From Harmonia axyridis (lineage: Eukaryota; Arthropoda; Insecta; Coleoptera; Coccinellidae), in the NCBI RefSeq assembly GCF_914767665.1, contig NC_059502.1:37466812-37530811 (forward strand): a stretch of DNA of 64,000 nucleotides, written 5' to 3'. A model generated the notes under the pieces. It searched no databases. It saw nothing but the letters and a program-made list of their open reading frames with translations, and was not told where the DNA came from. The translations under genes and the position numbers were made by a program. Below are positions 1-12,131 of this stretch, in pieces; position 1 is the first letter of the stretch; every line of letters starts with the position of its first letter.

Positions 1-860
1 CATAACCTTGTTTTGAATATTGAAAAGACTAAGTGTGTGATTTTTCATAGTAATGAATCAAAACTAGAGTTTCCTAAATAAATCGATATTCTAGATAGTT
101 GTATTGTGGTTGATGAGGAAGTCAAATTTGTGGGGATACTTCTTGATGAACATCTAAAATAAGTCCACATTGCGAGCAACTTGAAAGTAGACTGAACTCT
201 GTATGTCATATATTATTTATAACGAGGAATCAGGTGAATAATGATATTTTAAAGCTGGTTTGTTTCTCGAATTTTCAGTCCATACTTTCCTATGGACTGA
301 TCTTCTGGGGTAGTTCTTCATTTATGGTAGGTATTTTTGTTGTTCAAAAAAAAAGCATTGCGAACCATGTTACATCTGGGGTACAGAGAATCATGCTGAG
401 GGATATTCAAAGAAAATAATATACTCACTGTTTATGGATTGTATATTTATATGCTGTTAGTTTTTTTCAATAAGAATAGTCATTATTTTGATAAATATGT
501 AAATGTCAACAATACCAGAAGGATGTTTCCTTATGTTATTCCGATTCATAAGACTTCACTAAGGGAAAGAACTGTCGAATATATGGCCATATTATTGTAT
601 AATGCTCTTCCCAGAGAATTAAAAATGAACTTTGGCGAGAAAAATCTCAAGAAATCTCTATATTGTTTTGTAATAAATTTCGAGCCATACAGTTTCTGAA
701 TTCTGGTCATTCTGTAGGAGATAAGTTCGATTTTGTTTCTCATCGAGCATTTTCCTCAATTTGGTTTTGGTACGGCCTTTGGTCAATTATTGAAAACAAT
801 TTGTACATTCAAAGGCCTATATGCTATATATGCTATTTTGAGTGGACTGTAAAATAAAAA
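1..860 (+). pseudogene. LINE reverse transcriptase, 3' end remnant (Jockey-like)
   Basis: The plus strand reads, with stops and frame changes, as the C-terminal part of a non-LTR retrotransposon reverse transcriptase. Near base 20 there is LNIEKTKCVIFHS, the palm/thumb segment that follows the YADD box, then VKFVGILLDEHLK, matching the conserved LGVxLDxxLxW block. A frame shift leads to 439-699, which ends in the usual LINE tail with LLYNALPRELK. The same blocks occur in the better kept copy at 61813-62541. The 5' part lies outside the window. Several stops make it non-functional. The clade (Jockey or CR1 group) is a judgement from motif wording only. Confidence 0.7.
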
Positions 861-1830
861 AGTTTAATTTAACTTACTACTAAGTTTTTTGGGGGTCAAG
901 CTAGTTCCAGGTGCGTTATTTCCAAATTCACCTTCGAGTAAAGGAAGTAAATTAGGAAGGGTGAAGGAAAAATAAGGAAAAAATAAGATGAAATTTTAAA
1001 CCTGGACAGCACTCCCACTGCGGCTCGGGATGCAGGTGGTAATCCCGACCTTCCTTGGTTTGAATAAAAATGCTATAATCCTAATAATGCGGGTTGAACT
1101 ATGATGCGAGTTGAACTATAACTATGATGCACTAACACCAAGGAGCACACTAAATCTTGCGGTTTTACTATGAGAAATTTTTCTAAAGCGGGTGAAAAGC
1201 AAAAATGCGAAAAGCTGGTCGAAATTCTACAACACGGCAGCGTCGAATTCTAAACTGAAACTGAATGGAAACGCGAAGAGAGCGAAATTAAAACATGTGG
1301 TGTCATATGTGAGATATGAACCGACACAAACAATAATAAATAAATATTGGGGAAATTCCGAAAACGCCCCAACAGGGTTATTTTTGACTTTTTCCATTTT
1401 TATGTCTAGTTATCATTTGATATAATTTTTGAAATAAATTGATATTATTATTTTAAATATTATTATTATTATTAAACATTGTATCAGAGCTTGAATCAAC
1501 TACATCCCTTAAATTTCCATTTTCATGGGAATGCGCTGTGTGTATATTATAGTTGTTTCATTATTCTCAAATCTATATAATTTTATTGTTTTACATATCC
1601 ATTCTCAATTTCAAGTAATCTAGTAAGAGTATTGGTTAATCATTTCTAATGAAAAATTACGAACCGTTCGGAGGAAAATTACCTTTGGAGAAAATATAAC
1701 AGGTCATATTTCAGAATGTGTAGTTAAAATCCAATAATCAAATGAAAAAATTGCCCGTCCTCTGTTCGTTACCCAGAGTCAGTATTTAAAAAAAGTTTGT
1801 TTGGTACAGAATGGAAATTTTTATTTTAGA
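861..1830. other. No gene recognised; AT-rich with short (TTA)n
   Basis: The stretch is AT-rich. An open frame at 1192-1425 (77 codons) resembles no family I know and lacks exon signals. A short (TTA)n run lies at about 1457-1474, which may be the tail of an older LINE. Confidence 0.5.
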
Positions 1831-1997
1831 TCCTGAATGGACTAGTTTTAATTTTTTTGTTAAGGATCAATTCTAAAAATTTAATTAAAATGAAACAAAA
1901 ATGTGGAAGAATCATTGAAATATCTCTAGAAATGAAAAAGTTATGGGACTTTGAAGTTGCGCTTGGAAGAATAATTTCATACTACGTGTAAGTGTCG

Positions 1998-2005
1998 TGA
2001 CGTCA
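1998..2005. promoter_or_regulatory. CRE-like site TGACGTCA (left)
   Basis: Perfect palindromic CRE/ATF core within GTGACGTCAC, about 165 bp inside the left end of the TIR element. The mirror site is at 2544-2551. A short ATG-started frame (10 codons) begins about 90 bp downstream on the plus strand. Confidence 0.4.
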
Positions 2006-2287
2006 CACACTAAACGACTGGTATTCGCAGAGTGCTTACGAATTGATGTACAATCACTTGTGCCGTTCGTGTCGTGTTTTGTTCGTTACACGATGGCTGA
2101 AATAACTTACTATACATACATATAAATTACTTTTTTCTCTTTTTACTTTTTTCTCCTCACATAAATATGTTTTGTCATTGATAGACTTCAACAACCAGTA
2201 CTCAACTACAAACTGTTTATGAAACGTTTTTTAAATAAATCATCGTTATAAGTTGAACCATGATGAAGCAAACTCGAAAGTGGATAC

Positions 2288-2419
2288 TTACTTGAAAAGT
2301 TTAACTCCTTTTATTTCTGCACTGACATAAGATGGATTTGAAGCAAAAAACTCCATCACTGCGAATATATCTATTTTAGGCAAATTGTCACTTTGTCCTT
2401 TCACGAAGTCTTTTTCCAT
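2288..2419 (-). CDS. Candidate first coding exon of a YqaJ-type transposon protein
   Basis: From the ATG at 2419-2417 the frame runs 43 codons to a TAA. The TAA is part of a good splice donor, GTAAGT at 2291-2286 on the minus strand, so the coding frame may really continue across an intron. The peptide includes DNLPKIDIFAVMEFF and SAEIKGVKL. From memory this resembles the start of insect proteins that carry a C-terminal YqaJ-like exonuclease domain and occur in DNA transposons; the exonuclease part is absent here. A CRE lies about 125 bp upstream (2544-2551). It could be only a chance ORF; the donor and the exact N-terminal wording are what favour a real exon. Confidence 0.4.
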   Translation of the reverse strand: MEKDFVKGQSDNLPKIDIFAVMEFFASNPSYVSAEIKGVKLFK

Positions 2420-2543
2420 TATGGTGACATAAAAACAAAACTCGAGTTAAAACTACACTGTACAACTACAAACGGCGCGAGAGCCTTGGCGCGGCTAAGT
2501 ATTTAAACGTAATTTATGGTGTAGCGATCACAGGCAAGAGCCG

Positions 2544-2551
2544 TGACGTCA
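2544..2551. promoter_or_regulatory. CRE-like site TGACGTCA (right)
   Basis: Second perfect CRE palindrome, upstream of the minus-strand exon at 2288-2419. The sequence between site and start codon contains CAGTGTAGT, a possible transcription initiator. Confidence 0.4.
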
Positions 2552-2725
2552 CAGACCAAAGACGTTCCGCACTAAAATACGTAAATTTAAATAATCTATT
2601 TCTCAGTCATTTATTGATGGATTTTCAAAAATTTTTTACTGATTTATCAGTTTTGCTCTATATTTTAATTCTATCGTGTCAAATATAGTATTATCAACAT
2701 CACTAAACTAGTCCATTGCCTGGAT

Positions 2726-3615
2726 GAGACTGCCGTTTTTTTCAGTCTGCATCAGTATAGACCTGAGAATGTGTGATATCTTAATTATATAATGAAAATG
2801 TTAAAAGCTATCAAATTGTCCAAAATCAAATTGAAGACGGGCATCAGATTCGAATTCAACTATTTATAGGAATGTCCAACCTCACCTAAAAAAAATTAAA
2901 CAATTAACTTCAATCATCATCAATTCATCAACATACATATGATATCAGGATGAATTTAATGAATTCTTCAGTGAAATATTAATCAGTTAAAAGTTTTCTG
3001 TTCAAGCGTTCTTTCTAGTAGAACTTACATTCGAGCGAAATAGAATTTCATGAAAAATCTAGAAAACGTTAATTTAGAACTCATTAATAATCATCAAGGT
3101 TTCAACTCATGAATCAAAGATAATGAAATCAATGTCAAAAAGGAAGAGTACCCTTCGAGCGATGTATTATGAATACAAGGCGATGCAGTTTCATGTTACA
3201 GGATCGATTTGACCAAACATTAGTCTTGATCCAATATTTACATATCAGGCATCCTGTCTTGTCGTAATGTGCAAGACAATGTAAACAGTGTTGATTTCAG
3301 AGTGCTTCGTGAACTGGGGGCTACTGGTCAGATAATGGCTTCAACTTGATGTGCACGTATTCAACAGTTGAATCGAATTTGCGATCCCTCCTGCTAGTGC
3401 CACATGACATTTAATATGTTCGACTTGATCTGAATAAAATTTATGAGATTATTTGGATCGGAAGTATTTTGATATTATTCATTCGACACATACAGGGTGT
3501 CCAGAGGTTATCTGTACATACTGTCCTCAGAGGAAGAGCGAGAAACCGTGTATTCAGTAACTTATTCCAATGATTATGCATACTCGGGGAATGAAAGGCC
3601 GTAAAAATAGACAAT
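2726..3615. other. No gene recognised; one mariner-type TIR end at about 3493
   Basis: No coding signal is visible. At 3491-3509 the sequence TACAGGGTGTCCAGAGG has the form of a Tc1/mariner-type end (TA target followed by CAGGGTG). I could not find its partner end. Confidence 0.4.
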
Positions 3616-3927
3616 TATGAAATTAATTGTTTAAATAAAAGCAGACCTGCTTGTCAATGCCGATAATGCACGTCTTCAAAATATGTTTATTTTATTTTGT
3701 TAGCACAAAAATTATTAAGTTTTGTTGAAGAATCAAAGGAATAAAACGAAGGCTTATATCTAATGAATTGAATATGAAATTAATTGTTTAAATATAAGCA
3801 GACCTGCTTGTCAATGCCGATAATGCACGTCTTCAAAATATGTTTATTTTATTTTGATAGTACAAAAATAATTAAGTTTTATTGAAGAATCAAAGGAATA
3901 AAACGAAGGCTTATATCTAATGAATTG
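3616..3927. repeat. Direct tandem duplication, two 156-bp units
   Basis: Units 3616-3771 and 3772-3927 align along their whole length with a handful of substitutions (for example tgttagca against tgatagta). Each holds the same non-coding sequence starting TATGAAATTAATTG. No ORF is involved. It is a local duplication or a two-unit satellite. Confidence 0.85.
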
Positions 3928-5012
3928 AAATGAGACAGTTCTTCCATATACAGGAAGTTACGGTTAAGGGCTAAAATTTTCAAATTGAATTCTAGACAAA
4001 TGAAGGTAAGTACTTATTTTTGATAATCATTGGGAACTCTTCTGAGTGTTCAAAATGAGACAAATCATTTATCATTACTCATTCAAACGTTATTATCGGG
4101 TCTATTTCAAATGGTATAACATTCATTCTATTTTTTTATCAGGTAGACGATTTCAATATCTTTGAAAAGTTGTCTACTGAAGGAGAAAATAATATTCTAA
4201 TTTTATTGAGTCTATGTCTAGTTGTTCTAGGAATTTCAAGCCTTAACTTTCAATTTCGGTCTGTAGAATTGCAATATTACGGTAAAACGTTTGTCCTCAT
4301 TCTAATACGACATTGAAATATGTACAATTGTTTTTGCAGTTAAGAAAACTCTTTCTCATTAATTCTGATCTAAAAAACCTTCCTGTCGAATATATACTTC
4401 TTGGTAATCGTTGGTATACTTTTTGGTAATTATTGTAATTACTCATCAGTATCGGCATATTGAAACATAGGGAGGCGGAGGGAGAGGTAGCTTTGAGTAA
4501 GGTCCTATGTTTTCGGGAAGTGTAGATATTTCAATGTTATCGTGGCATATTATCATCTTACTGTAAATTCCTATCAACGCAATTGCTGCACCATTCTCGA
4601 TGTCGTCGTCGTAGCCTATGTTTCGGGGTCCATCGACATGTCTAGAAGAGGTGTTAAGGTGAGATTTGCCTCCATTTGTCGTCAGTATAAACTTCGTGAG
4701 TGTCAGGCTGAGAGCTGTTTCAGCAATGTGCCCACTCAGTGCTCGAATACTGTGGAGCACATCAGAACAGCCTTTTTAAAGTGGCAGCCAGCGGTGGTGC
4801 ACCTAGTTATACCCATGCAGCGTACTATGCGGAGCAGTTCTCGTGTAGCATCCATCTTTGTGATGTTGGTAACCATAACCTGATACATCTATATCTGCTT
4901 CTCAATACCAAAGGGTGCTTACATGTTTTCGTACCCATTTATAGCGTACAGGAAAAGTATATCCTGGGGCCTATGTTTGAAAGAGTGGGAAAAATAAAGG
5001 ACGGTTGAGGTA
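3928..5012. other. Unassigned; overlapping ORFs on both strands at 4446-5008
   Basis: Between 4446 and 5008 the base composition is more balanced and open frames occur on both strands (104 codons minus, 113 and 89 codons plus). None shows a motif I recognise, and no convincing splice signals link them. This could be an eroded coding exon or an old transposon piece. Confidence 0.3.
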
Positions 5013-5955
5013 ATATTAATAATATTTATTAGTCCAATCGATCATTTACATGATATAAGACGAGTCAAACATACATTATATACCAATTATATAACATATA
5101 AAAATAAAATACTTAATATTATAATAAATTGAATATCAACATCAATTCATCGAGCCATACTAACAACAGAAATTACAGTCAAATATTCCCTCACTGTATA
5201 ATATGCCTTCTCACATAAAAGATTTTTCAATTTGTTTTTGAAGCTTTTATGACCGTAGTCATTTTTCATATATACAAGCAGAGAGTTAAAAAGTCTTATA
5301 CCAGCAAACAAAGAACAAATTTCATAAAGTTACGGCTTATGTTTGGGTGTCCTAAATAATGCACCATGTCTCGTTTGGTATGAATGAGAATCATATATTT
5401 TTGGCACTTCATTTACATTTTTTTTAAAGAACATCAAACGCCAACGATTGATGAAAAAAAAGTTCTCCCACATATTTGCCTCCATCCAAAGCCTTATTTA
5501 TAAGACAAAAAATTAAGTGTTGCTAACTCAGTGGATCGCTCAGGCAATCATCCTATTGTAAACACATTTTTCAATTATTTTTCGCATTGTACATGGAAGC
5601 GTGATGGGCCTGTAATTATTGACATCTACAGGGCTGCCTTTCTTGAAAACCGGAATAACTTTGCCGATCTTCAAGCTGTCCGGAAACCGACCTAACCGAA
5701 TAGACATATTCCCAATGTAGTACACGTGATAAGGAGCAATGATGTCCGCTATGGATTTGATAATCTTCGTCGGTATATCGTCTATGCCGACCGATTGAGA
5801 ATTCTTGAGGCCACCAATAATGTTTGGTATCTCAGACTCACTCACATCCTCAAAGTAAAAAGAGTTCAAAGGAACATGTGTCATCAAGATATCAGGCGAT
5901 ATCGTTATTATAGATTTTTTTAAGGATGTCTCTGCCACGGTCAAAAAATACTTAC
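5013..5955 (-). pseudogene. LINE reverse transcriptase fragment with internal deletion
   Basis: The minus strand from 5944 encodes the N-terminal RT region of a LINE: VSESEIPNIIGGLKNS, GIDDIPTKII, then GKVIPVFKKGSP and the VNNYRPITL box, ending at EKCVYNRM near 5545. The catalytic palm (motifs A to C) is missing. At about 5455-5155 the strand resumes with the C-terminal tail: HSYQTRHGALFRTPKHKP, FAGIRLFNSLLVYMK and LKNLLCEKAYY. The 3' end lies near 5013 in a TTA-rich stretch. The element is therefore internally deleted and inactive. The clade is probably Jockey/CR1-like. Confidence 0.75.
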
Positions 5956-6134
5956 CGAGAGTATCTGCAATATTTGGTAAAAAATGAATATAAACTCACT
6001 GATTTCTACAGATTTTAATTATTTACGTCAATTGTTTTGCTTCATCAAGGATCACCCTATACGTGAACATTATGAGTTTTTTCGGTTTCGTAACCCCAAA
6101 GAATTAATTCATAATAAAAATTCTGAATCTCTGC

Positions 6135-6262
6135 CAGAACTGAGCCAAATCATTGTGCTTAGTGCTTTCGAAAGCACTTGAAGCCTTTTTGTGCTCCCCA
6201 ACACTTTTTGAAAGCAGTGCTTAGTAATCGAAGCACTTTCCCAAATGGTTAAGTGCGTAGTA
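6135..6262. repeat. AGTGCTT-motif element end (hAT-like), copy 1
   Basis: Starts CAGAACTGAGCC and carries several AGTGCTT/AAGCACT motifs in both orientations. It aligns with 44914-45125 and, in part, with 49780-49916. Short subterminal motif clusters behind a CAGA-type tip are typical of hAT ends. No transposase is present and no duplication is seen. Confidence 0.5.
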
Positions 6263-7029
6263 CTCAGTAAAAAAAATACATAACAATGCATTTAATTGAT
6301 TGTCATGTATTTTTCCTTTCATTTTAATTCAATTGAATCTGTGGATGAAATGAAAGTCTTAAAAGACATATATCTCAAATGTGCTCTTTTGCAGATACGC
6401 ACTTTTCAATTGAAACGGCAGTATATTTTTTATGGTCTTCTTTATGTGCTTTCAACAATTGGACATTTGATCCCATAGCCACATATTATAAAATGATATG
6501 AACCCAAATAATTAAATTGATTGGAGAAACAGAGATATATCTTCGAAAAAATTCTCTATAAAATGAATGTCATAAAAAACCGATTTTGTTATGTGAAATG
6601 AATATATTTAAAACTGAAATATTCAGCCACTCAAATTTGTGGATGAAATTCCAGTTACTACAATTTTTTTTCACTAAAAAGAATACCAAATGCGACATAA
6701 TGGTATATTTTCAACTGAAGTTTAAACACCATCTGTTTTTAATGAGGTACCCTTCGGATATTCCATCATTCTTTGTATTTATTGTCAGCCGACAGTCACC
6801 AAAAAAGTTTTATGATTTTATTATGTTAAAGTAGGTACGTTCTTCTAGTCTAGATTCACTTAGAACAAAAAACCTCAGTGAACAATGAATTGATTCATCG
6901 GAACATTTTAGAGTCTAGACTTTCCCAACCGTCTCAGTTAGATATTTTAAAACTACTAAAATCGACCAAATGATTTATTCCTTTCTTAAAACTTCATGAA
7001 AATGCGAAAAAACTACTGAAAAAGTAGAT
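6263..7029. other. No gene recognised
   Basis: AT-rich sequence with short frames only (60-82 codons) and no known motif. Confidence 0.4.
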
Positions 7030-7770
7030 TTCTACTAAATCTTTTTTTAATTTGGTCACCTCTTATGAACATCAATATGATTTCAGTAAAGCGAATTTTT
7101 TCCTCATGTATGATTTTATTGAAGGTATAGACTGGAGCCCTCTCGCAATCATTGACAGTGCCGAGAAAGCTTGTGCTTTTTTCAATGATAGAATTCATAG
7201 CGTCTTCGATCGCAGTGTGCCTCTTCGAACTTACGAGAACAAGCGCAGATATCCTCCCTGGTTCAATAAGGAGATTATTCGGTTGATCCGTTTGAAGTAT
7301 TGGCACTCATTTAAAATGAACAACATTGTCATTGCCCGAGAGAATTTATCCGTTTGAGAGCGAAAATCAAATCGGATGTGGATAAGGCCTACAAAAGTGT
7401 TGTGAAAAAGGCTGAACAAAATATCAAAGAAAACCCTGAAAAATTCTGGTCATTTATTAATAGCAAAAAAGGTTAAATTCTTGTTTTTAATCAAATGTTT
7501 TATGGTGGGCAGTTACTCAATAATTCATTAGATATTCTCAATCGCTTTGCCGATTTTTTCGCGAAATCATACTCTAGCATTACAGCTGGCATAGAAGTGG
7601 CTGATAATACTAATATAATTTATCTTTGTTAATTTAATCTATGTTACCTGTTTCTGATGGGAGAGTGAAGTCCTCATGGCGTTGAAGAGGATGAAACCCG
7701 CAATGACTAAGGATCCTAACAGTATTCCATCATTAATTTCAAATATCAGATCTTATTATTTGGACTGACT
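7030..7770 (+). pseudogene. LINE ORF2 fragment, linker and start of RT
   Basis: The frame at 7052-7357 holds the linker between endonuclease and RT of a LINE: ACAFFNDRIHSVFDRSVPLR followed by YPPWFNKEIIRLIRLKYWH, the usual WFxxEI block. A frame shift at about 7355 continues as VDKAYKSVVKKAEQNI and NPEKFWSFINSKK, then a stop. Further on, NRFADFFAKSYSS and, after another shift, ALKRMKPAMTKDPNSIPSL give the first RT block. Endonuclease and catalytic RT parts are missing. At least two frame changes and stops make it dead. Its RT block is of the same general type as the minus-strand fragment at 5013-5955. Confidence 0.75.
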
Positions 7771-9609
7771 AAGTAAGCATTTTTTGTTATCGTTTTTTTT
7801 TTCTCAGAATATGTAATATATGTGTATACATTATTTTTTTTACGCTCCTTGTTCTGTAGTTGGGTTTGAACCTGTGAAACATTAAATTAATAAATAAGTA
7901 CCGAAAACGACTAATATATGCACTGACTGATACTGCACTGATCCTTTTAGTTTGAAAAACCTTTCAAGGCATCATAGCTAATAATCCTATAATAAAACAT
8001 GTTGTTGAATTTGCAATGTTTTTGATTTTTTTTTCATTTGGAAGTTGGTTCAGGTGAATTCTTTGATTTAAGAGGTTCAATATGCTCTGATCCAGTTTTT
8101 CAACAGAAAGTAATCATCGTTCATGAATCAACCCACAAAAAATCGAAAATAATAAAAGGTACGATAGGATGTTATTAATGGGTGAACGGTTTATGTTTTG
8201 GAATCTCAATTCTCATTACTAGATATATCTTCTAATAGATAGCTTCATTATTTACTCATAACGAGTATTAAAAAAATAATTTTCAGGAAATTCAACGACT
8301 AAGTAATTACATTTTAAGAGGAGTTTAGACTGAGAGAAGTCATTGAATTTTTTGCAGTCATGTCTAGTCCAAATTTCCTACATGGAGAAACTTCAATCTC
8401 TCTATTTCCTTCACATTTGTAGATCCTGATTCTGATCACCTACTAGGTACTTTTAACATACCTGAGTCCAATCATCTTATTCATTAGTTGTTTATTTGTT
8501 TCCTTCTAGGTATATGATTCCGCTTACTCTATTCAGAAGTACTCGAGGTTGTAAAAATTCTCATGTGATCGAAACACGTGGCTTGGACTCCGGATTAATT
8601 TATGGATTCTTGCTCGCAAATTTCATAAACTAGGAAAATCGAATTATAATGAGCTGTTGTCGACAATCTTAAAAGCTATAAAAATGGAAACTCACTCCCA
8701 TTTTGAAAAGTGTGAACATCACCTCATATTCCGAAAATTTCATTTTCACTTGATAAAAACTGAAATCGCCAACCTCATTGATATTCTCGGCTCTGAAGTC
8801 ACATAGTGTCGAGAATTTAACATCTGGAACATATCATACGCTCAATCAGATGGATAGCATTCTCGCCCCAACAAGAAGTCTGTCGAAAACATCAATTCCT
8901 TCAGATCACGTACCAGCCGGAGAATTGGCCGTTCTTATTGAAATGTTTCATGACCCTTTCTTCCATTTGATTGAGCGGGCTCTGAGGTCGCCTCTGGTCC
9001 ATTGTGGAGACCTTCGAGGTGCTCCACCTGAAGTAATTCCATTTCTAGACATAATCAGAGAGTGAATCTTTTTTGTTATTGCTTCCATTTGCCAAATGAA
9101 CATACAAAAAGAAGCAACATAAAACACGTGTGAATGAGGTCTGATTTTCTGGATCGAATTCCTGTATTGGTGGAGATTCGATCAGGATAATCTTCTGCTA
9201 GAAGATATTTTCCAAGAATATTGCATGTAAGATGCCCCAAAATATATGGGTAGACTGGAGGTCTGGTGACCAGTGGGATAAGTTTCAGCTGAAGATAAAG
9301 GACACGCACTCTCATTTTACAAAATTTGATGAGAATTTCAATGACTCTAACTTTCGATAAGCGAAGATTTGAGAGTCACGTTCATAAAATCTAATTCTTT
9401 CCGGCATTCTAGTTCGTTAATCAAGAATTCAGTTTTTTTTTGAAGAAATGAAACAATTTTCAATCAATTATTTTCTGACCACATGAACGAGTTCCAGTCA
9501 ATAGCGCCATGTGTTTCAATTTCGAGTCATATATCGTCATGTAATAAATTACCTGTTTACAAATGAAATTTGAAAAAAATTTCGGGTAAATTCCATTCGT
9601 TGAGTTGAT
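7771..9609. other. Unassigned; ORF at 8778-9065
   Basis: The only notable frame is 8778-9065 (95 codons, plus). Its product is of ordinary amino-acid composition with GELAVLIEMFHDPFFHLIE and GDLRGAPPEVIPFLDIIRE, but I do not recognise it. There is no clear acceptor or donor at its ends. It might be an eroded exon. The rest shows nothing. Confidence 0.3.
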
Positions 9610-10222
9610 AGATAGGTACGTTAAAGATTTCTCGTGGTTGTACCGACACAGATTTGTTCGAGTGTGCGTCGGATTTATTTGAGTTGGATGCTTGGAACTT
9701 GGAAACTTGGAACCACTTTGTGAAGAGAACTTTTTCAAATTGGTCAGAATTAGTAAATGCACTGAAAGGCACATTTTTACATTCAAATTTTGATCAGATT
9801 CTACTTCATGAAATTAAATCAAGGAAACAACGTCCAGGAGAAAATGTCAGTGTATTTATAACAACTTCAGAATCACAATTTCATATGTTGAATCATAAAG
9901 TATCAAAGAGAGAAATGGTTGATATAATAAGAGCGAATTCACAGTCAGAATTTGTTGGAGCCTTGGTGTTGACGGATATAGATACGTTGTCGGATTTGAA
10001 TTCGTTGTGTTGAAGAGTAGAAAATTAGACTTGAATCGAAGCAAACCTTATTCAGTGGCTCAATTCAAATCAATAACTTGTTGGAATTATAGAAAATTAG
10101 GACATAAATATACATTTTGTAAGAAACCTAGAACTACTTTTTGCTTCGGTTGCGGAATGACTAGTCTTATTAAATCAAAATGCTACAAATGTTCAAGAAA
10201 TGGCAAACCTGGTCATGTATAA
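9610..10222 (+). pseudogene. Gag remnant of a Ty3/gypsy-type LTR retrotransposon
   Basis: The frame 9654-10013 has the retrotransposon Gag core: LETWNHFVKRTFSNWSELVN, then LLHEIKSRKQRPGENVSVFI and KVSKREMVDIIRAN. A stop and frame shift at about 10010 lead to zinc-knuckle-like clusters: CWNYRKLGHKYTFC (CX3... spacing close to CCHC), CFGCGMTSLIKSKC and CYKCSRNGKPGH. The coding match stops at 10222, exactly where the poly-T of the inserted minus-strand LINE begins, so the rest of the element was displaced or lost. Gag packages the retrotransposon RNA. Family assignment rests on the general Gag pattern only. Confidence 0.65.
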
Positions 10223-12131
10223 TTTTTTTTTTTATATCACGTCGTGGGGTTGGCAATCAATGGTAGTGCCAAGCTATCCTGGCCAAGGCAGCTCCAGAGG
10301 ATGTTATAATTTTAAGGTAAGGAACCTTCCCACAATTCGCGTACTCGCGAAAATAACCTCTTTCTGAGCAATGCTAACCAGCTCCTCTTTCAGTCCCAAC
10401 CTAAGAGTGTTTTCTGCCAGATGCGTCTCAACGAGTCCATTGGTGGAACTTATAAGAGGAAGAACCGTCACCGATCTCAAACTGTGTAGCGTCTTCAGTT
10501 CAAAAGCCAGGTCTTGATATTTTCCGATCTTTTCCGAAAACGCTCTGGCTATGTTAACGTAAGCCGGAATTGTGACGTCTAAAATCAGGACGGTTTGCTG
10601 CATCTTATCGAACAGAACTATATCCGGCCTGTTATGAGCGATGTTTCGATCGGTTATGATGACCGAGTCCCAATAAAGTTTATGTGTTTCGTTCTCTAGT
10701 ATGCTGAATGGGTAATACTCGAATGGTCTTTTACTAATTTTTATTAGTTTATGCTTTTTAGGATTGCCTGATGGTACACCCTAGCCATGGAATTGTGCCG
10801 GTCTGTGTATTTGATAGGTGCAAGTATCGAACGAGATGACAGTTCGTGCTGAATGGACTCCGTCGCCTGCGAACATTTTTTGTACTTATCGGTGGGTATA
10901 TTTCGCCCGGTAATGTTTTTGATATACGCCCTTGTAGGAACAACCTGAACTTAGAAAGCAACAAGTCTACCTTCTGTCTCAGGGTACAGGTATCCTGCTT
11001 TCAGGTAAGTCAGCGATTGCGCTTTATTAATATGTTGACTTTTCAGGTTTCCTGGGAATCTTATGCTTTGCCATGCCATTCTTGAGTCAGATCTTCAATG
11101 GTTGGACACCGGGACGGAGGCAGCACACCCGCCAAGTTTAACGAACTGAGGCCTTCATCCGCACGCCATATGATACAGACAAATTGTGTGTGCCTGGACA
11201 AAAGATACTTTCTTAGTTCTTTGAGCGCTTTATCATGGCTTATTTCAATCATCTGCAGTTCACGTCCTCCTTCAGTTCTGAGAAGGTACAGTCTGTTAAC
11301 CGATGCATGGGGGTGGTGTATACCATGTTTCGTGAGAAGGGACCGCGTTTTGATATCTATGTCCTTCAGTTCTTTGGAAGTCCACATGAACACCCCAAAT
11401 GATTAGGACATGCAGGGTACAGCCCATGAATTGATTGATGTGAACATAGCCTTAGAATTTAATTTTTTTAAGCCCAGTGAAATATTTTCCTTTATAGGTG
11501 TTTCTCATTTCAGTGACCTTAATGTCCAGTACCTGTTGAACTCCCAAATATTTGTATGATCCTCGTAGTTCAAGTGTTCGAATCCATACGTCATCCAACA
11601 TCTTCACCTCTTGCCCCGCTTGAATCCGACCCCTTTTGACGTGAAAAACCGCGCATTTTTCCAGCCCCAACTCCATTCCTATGGTTTGTGTAAAGGTTGC
11701 AACTATTTTTAATTGGCTTTTCAGCTGCTTCTCATTCGCGGCGTAAAGTTTGAGATCGTCAACATACATTTGGTGATTGATTTTTGTATTAGTTGACCTT
11801 TCGATGACGTATCCATATATTTGATTATTTAACAGTTTGCTCGGTGGGTTTATCGCCAAACAAAACCAAAGGGGACTTAGGGTGTCACCCTGGAATATTC
11901 CACTTCTTATCTTGATTTCAGTGGTTTTCTAGTTGTTAAGCTTGTTATCCACAATCAGGCTGGTTCGCCAAGACTTCATCAGGTGTTCCAGTAGTTTTAT
12001 AACAGGGTTTGAGATGCCGTATAACTGAAGAGTTCTCGAAAGCCATGAGTGTGGCACCGAATCGAAGGCCTTTCGATAATCCACCCATGCCACAGATATG
12101 TGTCTGCCTTCTTTTAGCTTTTCGGGTGATG

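Larger units (their letters stand above)
1831..2725. mobile_element. Terminal-inverted-repeat element with divergent CRE-containing ends
   Basis: The ends share an imperfect inverted repeat: AATGGACTAGTTT at about 1836-1848 and its complement at about 2704-2716. About 160 bp inside each end is a palindromic GTGACGTCAC site. The body holds a minus-strand coding exon (2288-2419) near the right end. The arrangement looks like a shortened DNA transposon whose two inward promoters lie in the terminal regions. I see no convincing target duplication, so the superfamily stays open. Confidence 0.45.

Noticed and set aside
3616..3927. CRISPR-like repeat
   Set aside because: Two long tandem units without spacers in a eukaryotic genome; not a CRISPR array.
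4446..5008. Host gene exon
   Set aside because: Overlapping frames on both strands, no recognisable domain and no convincing splice sites; left as unassigned.
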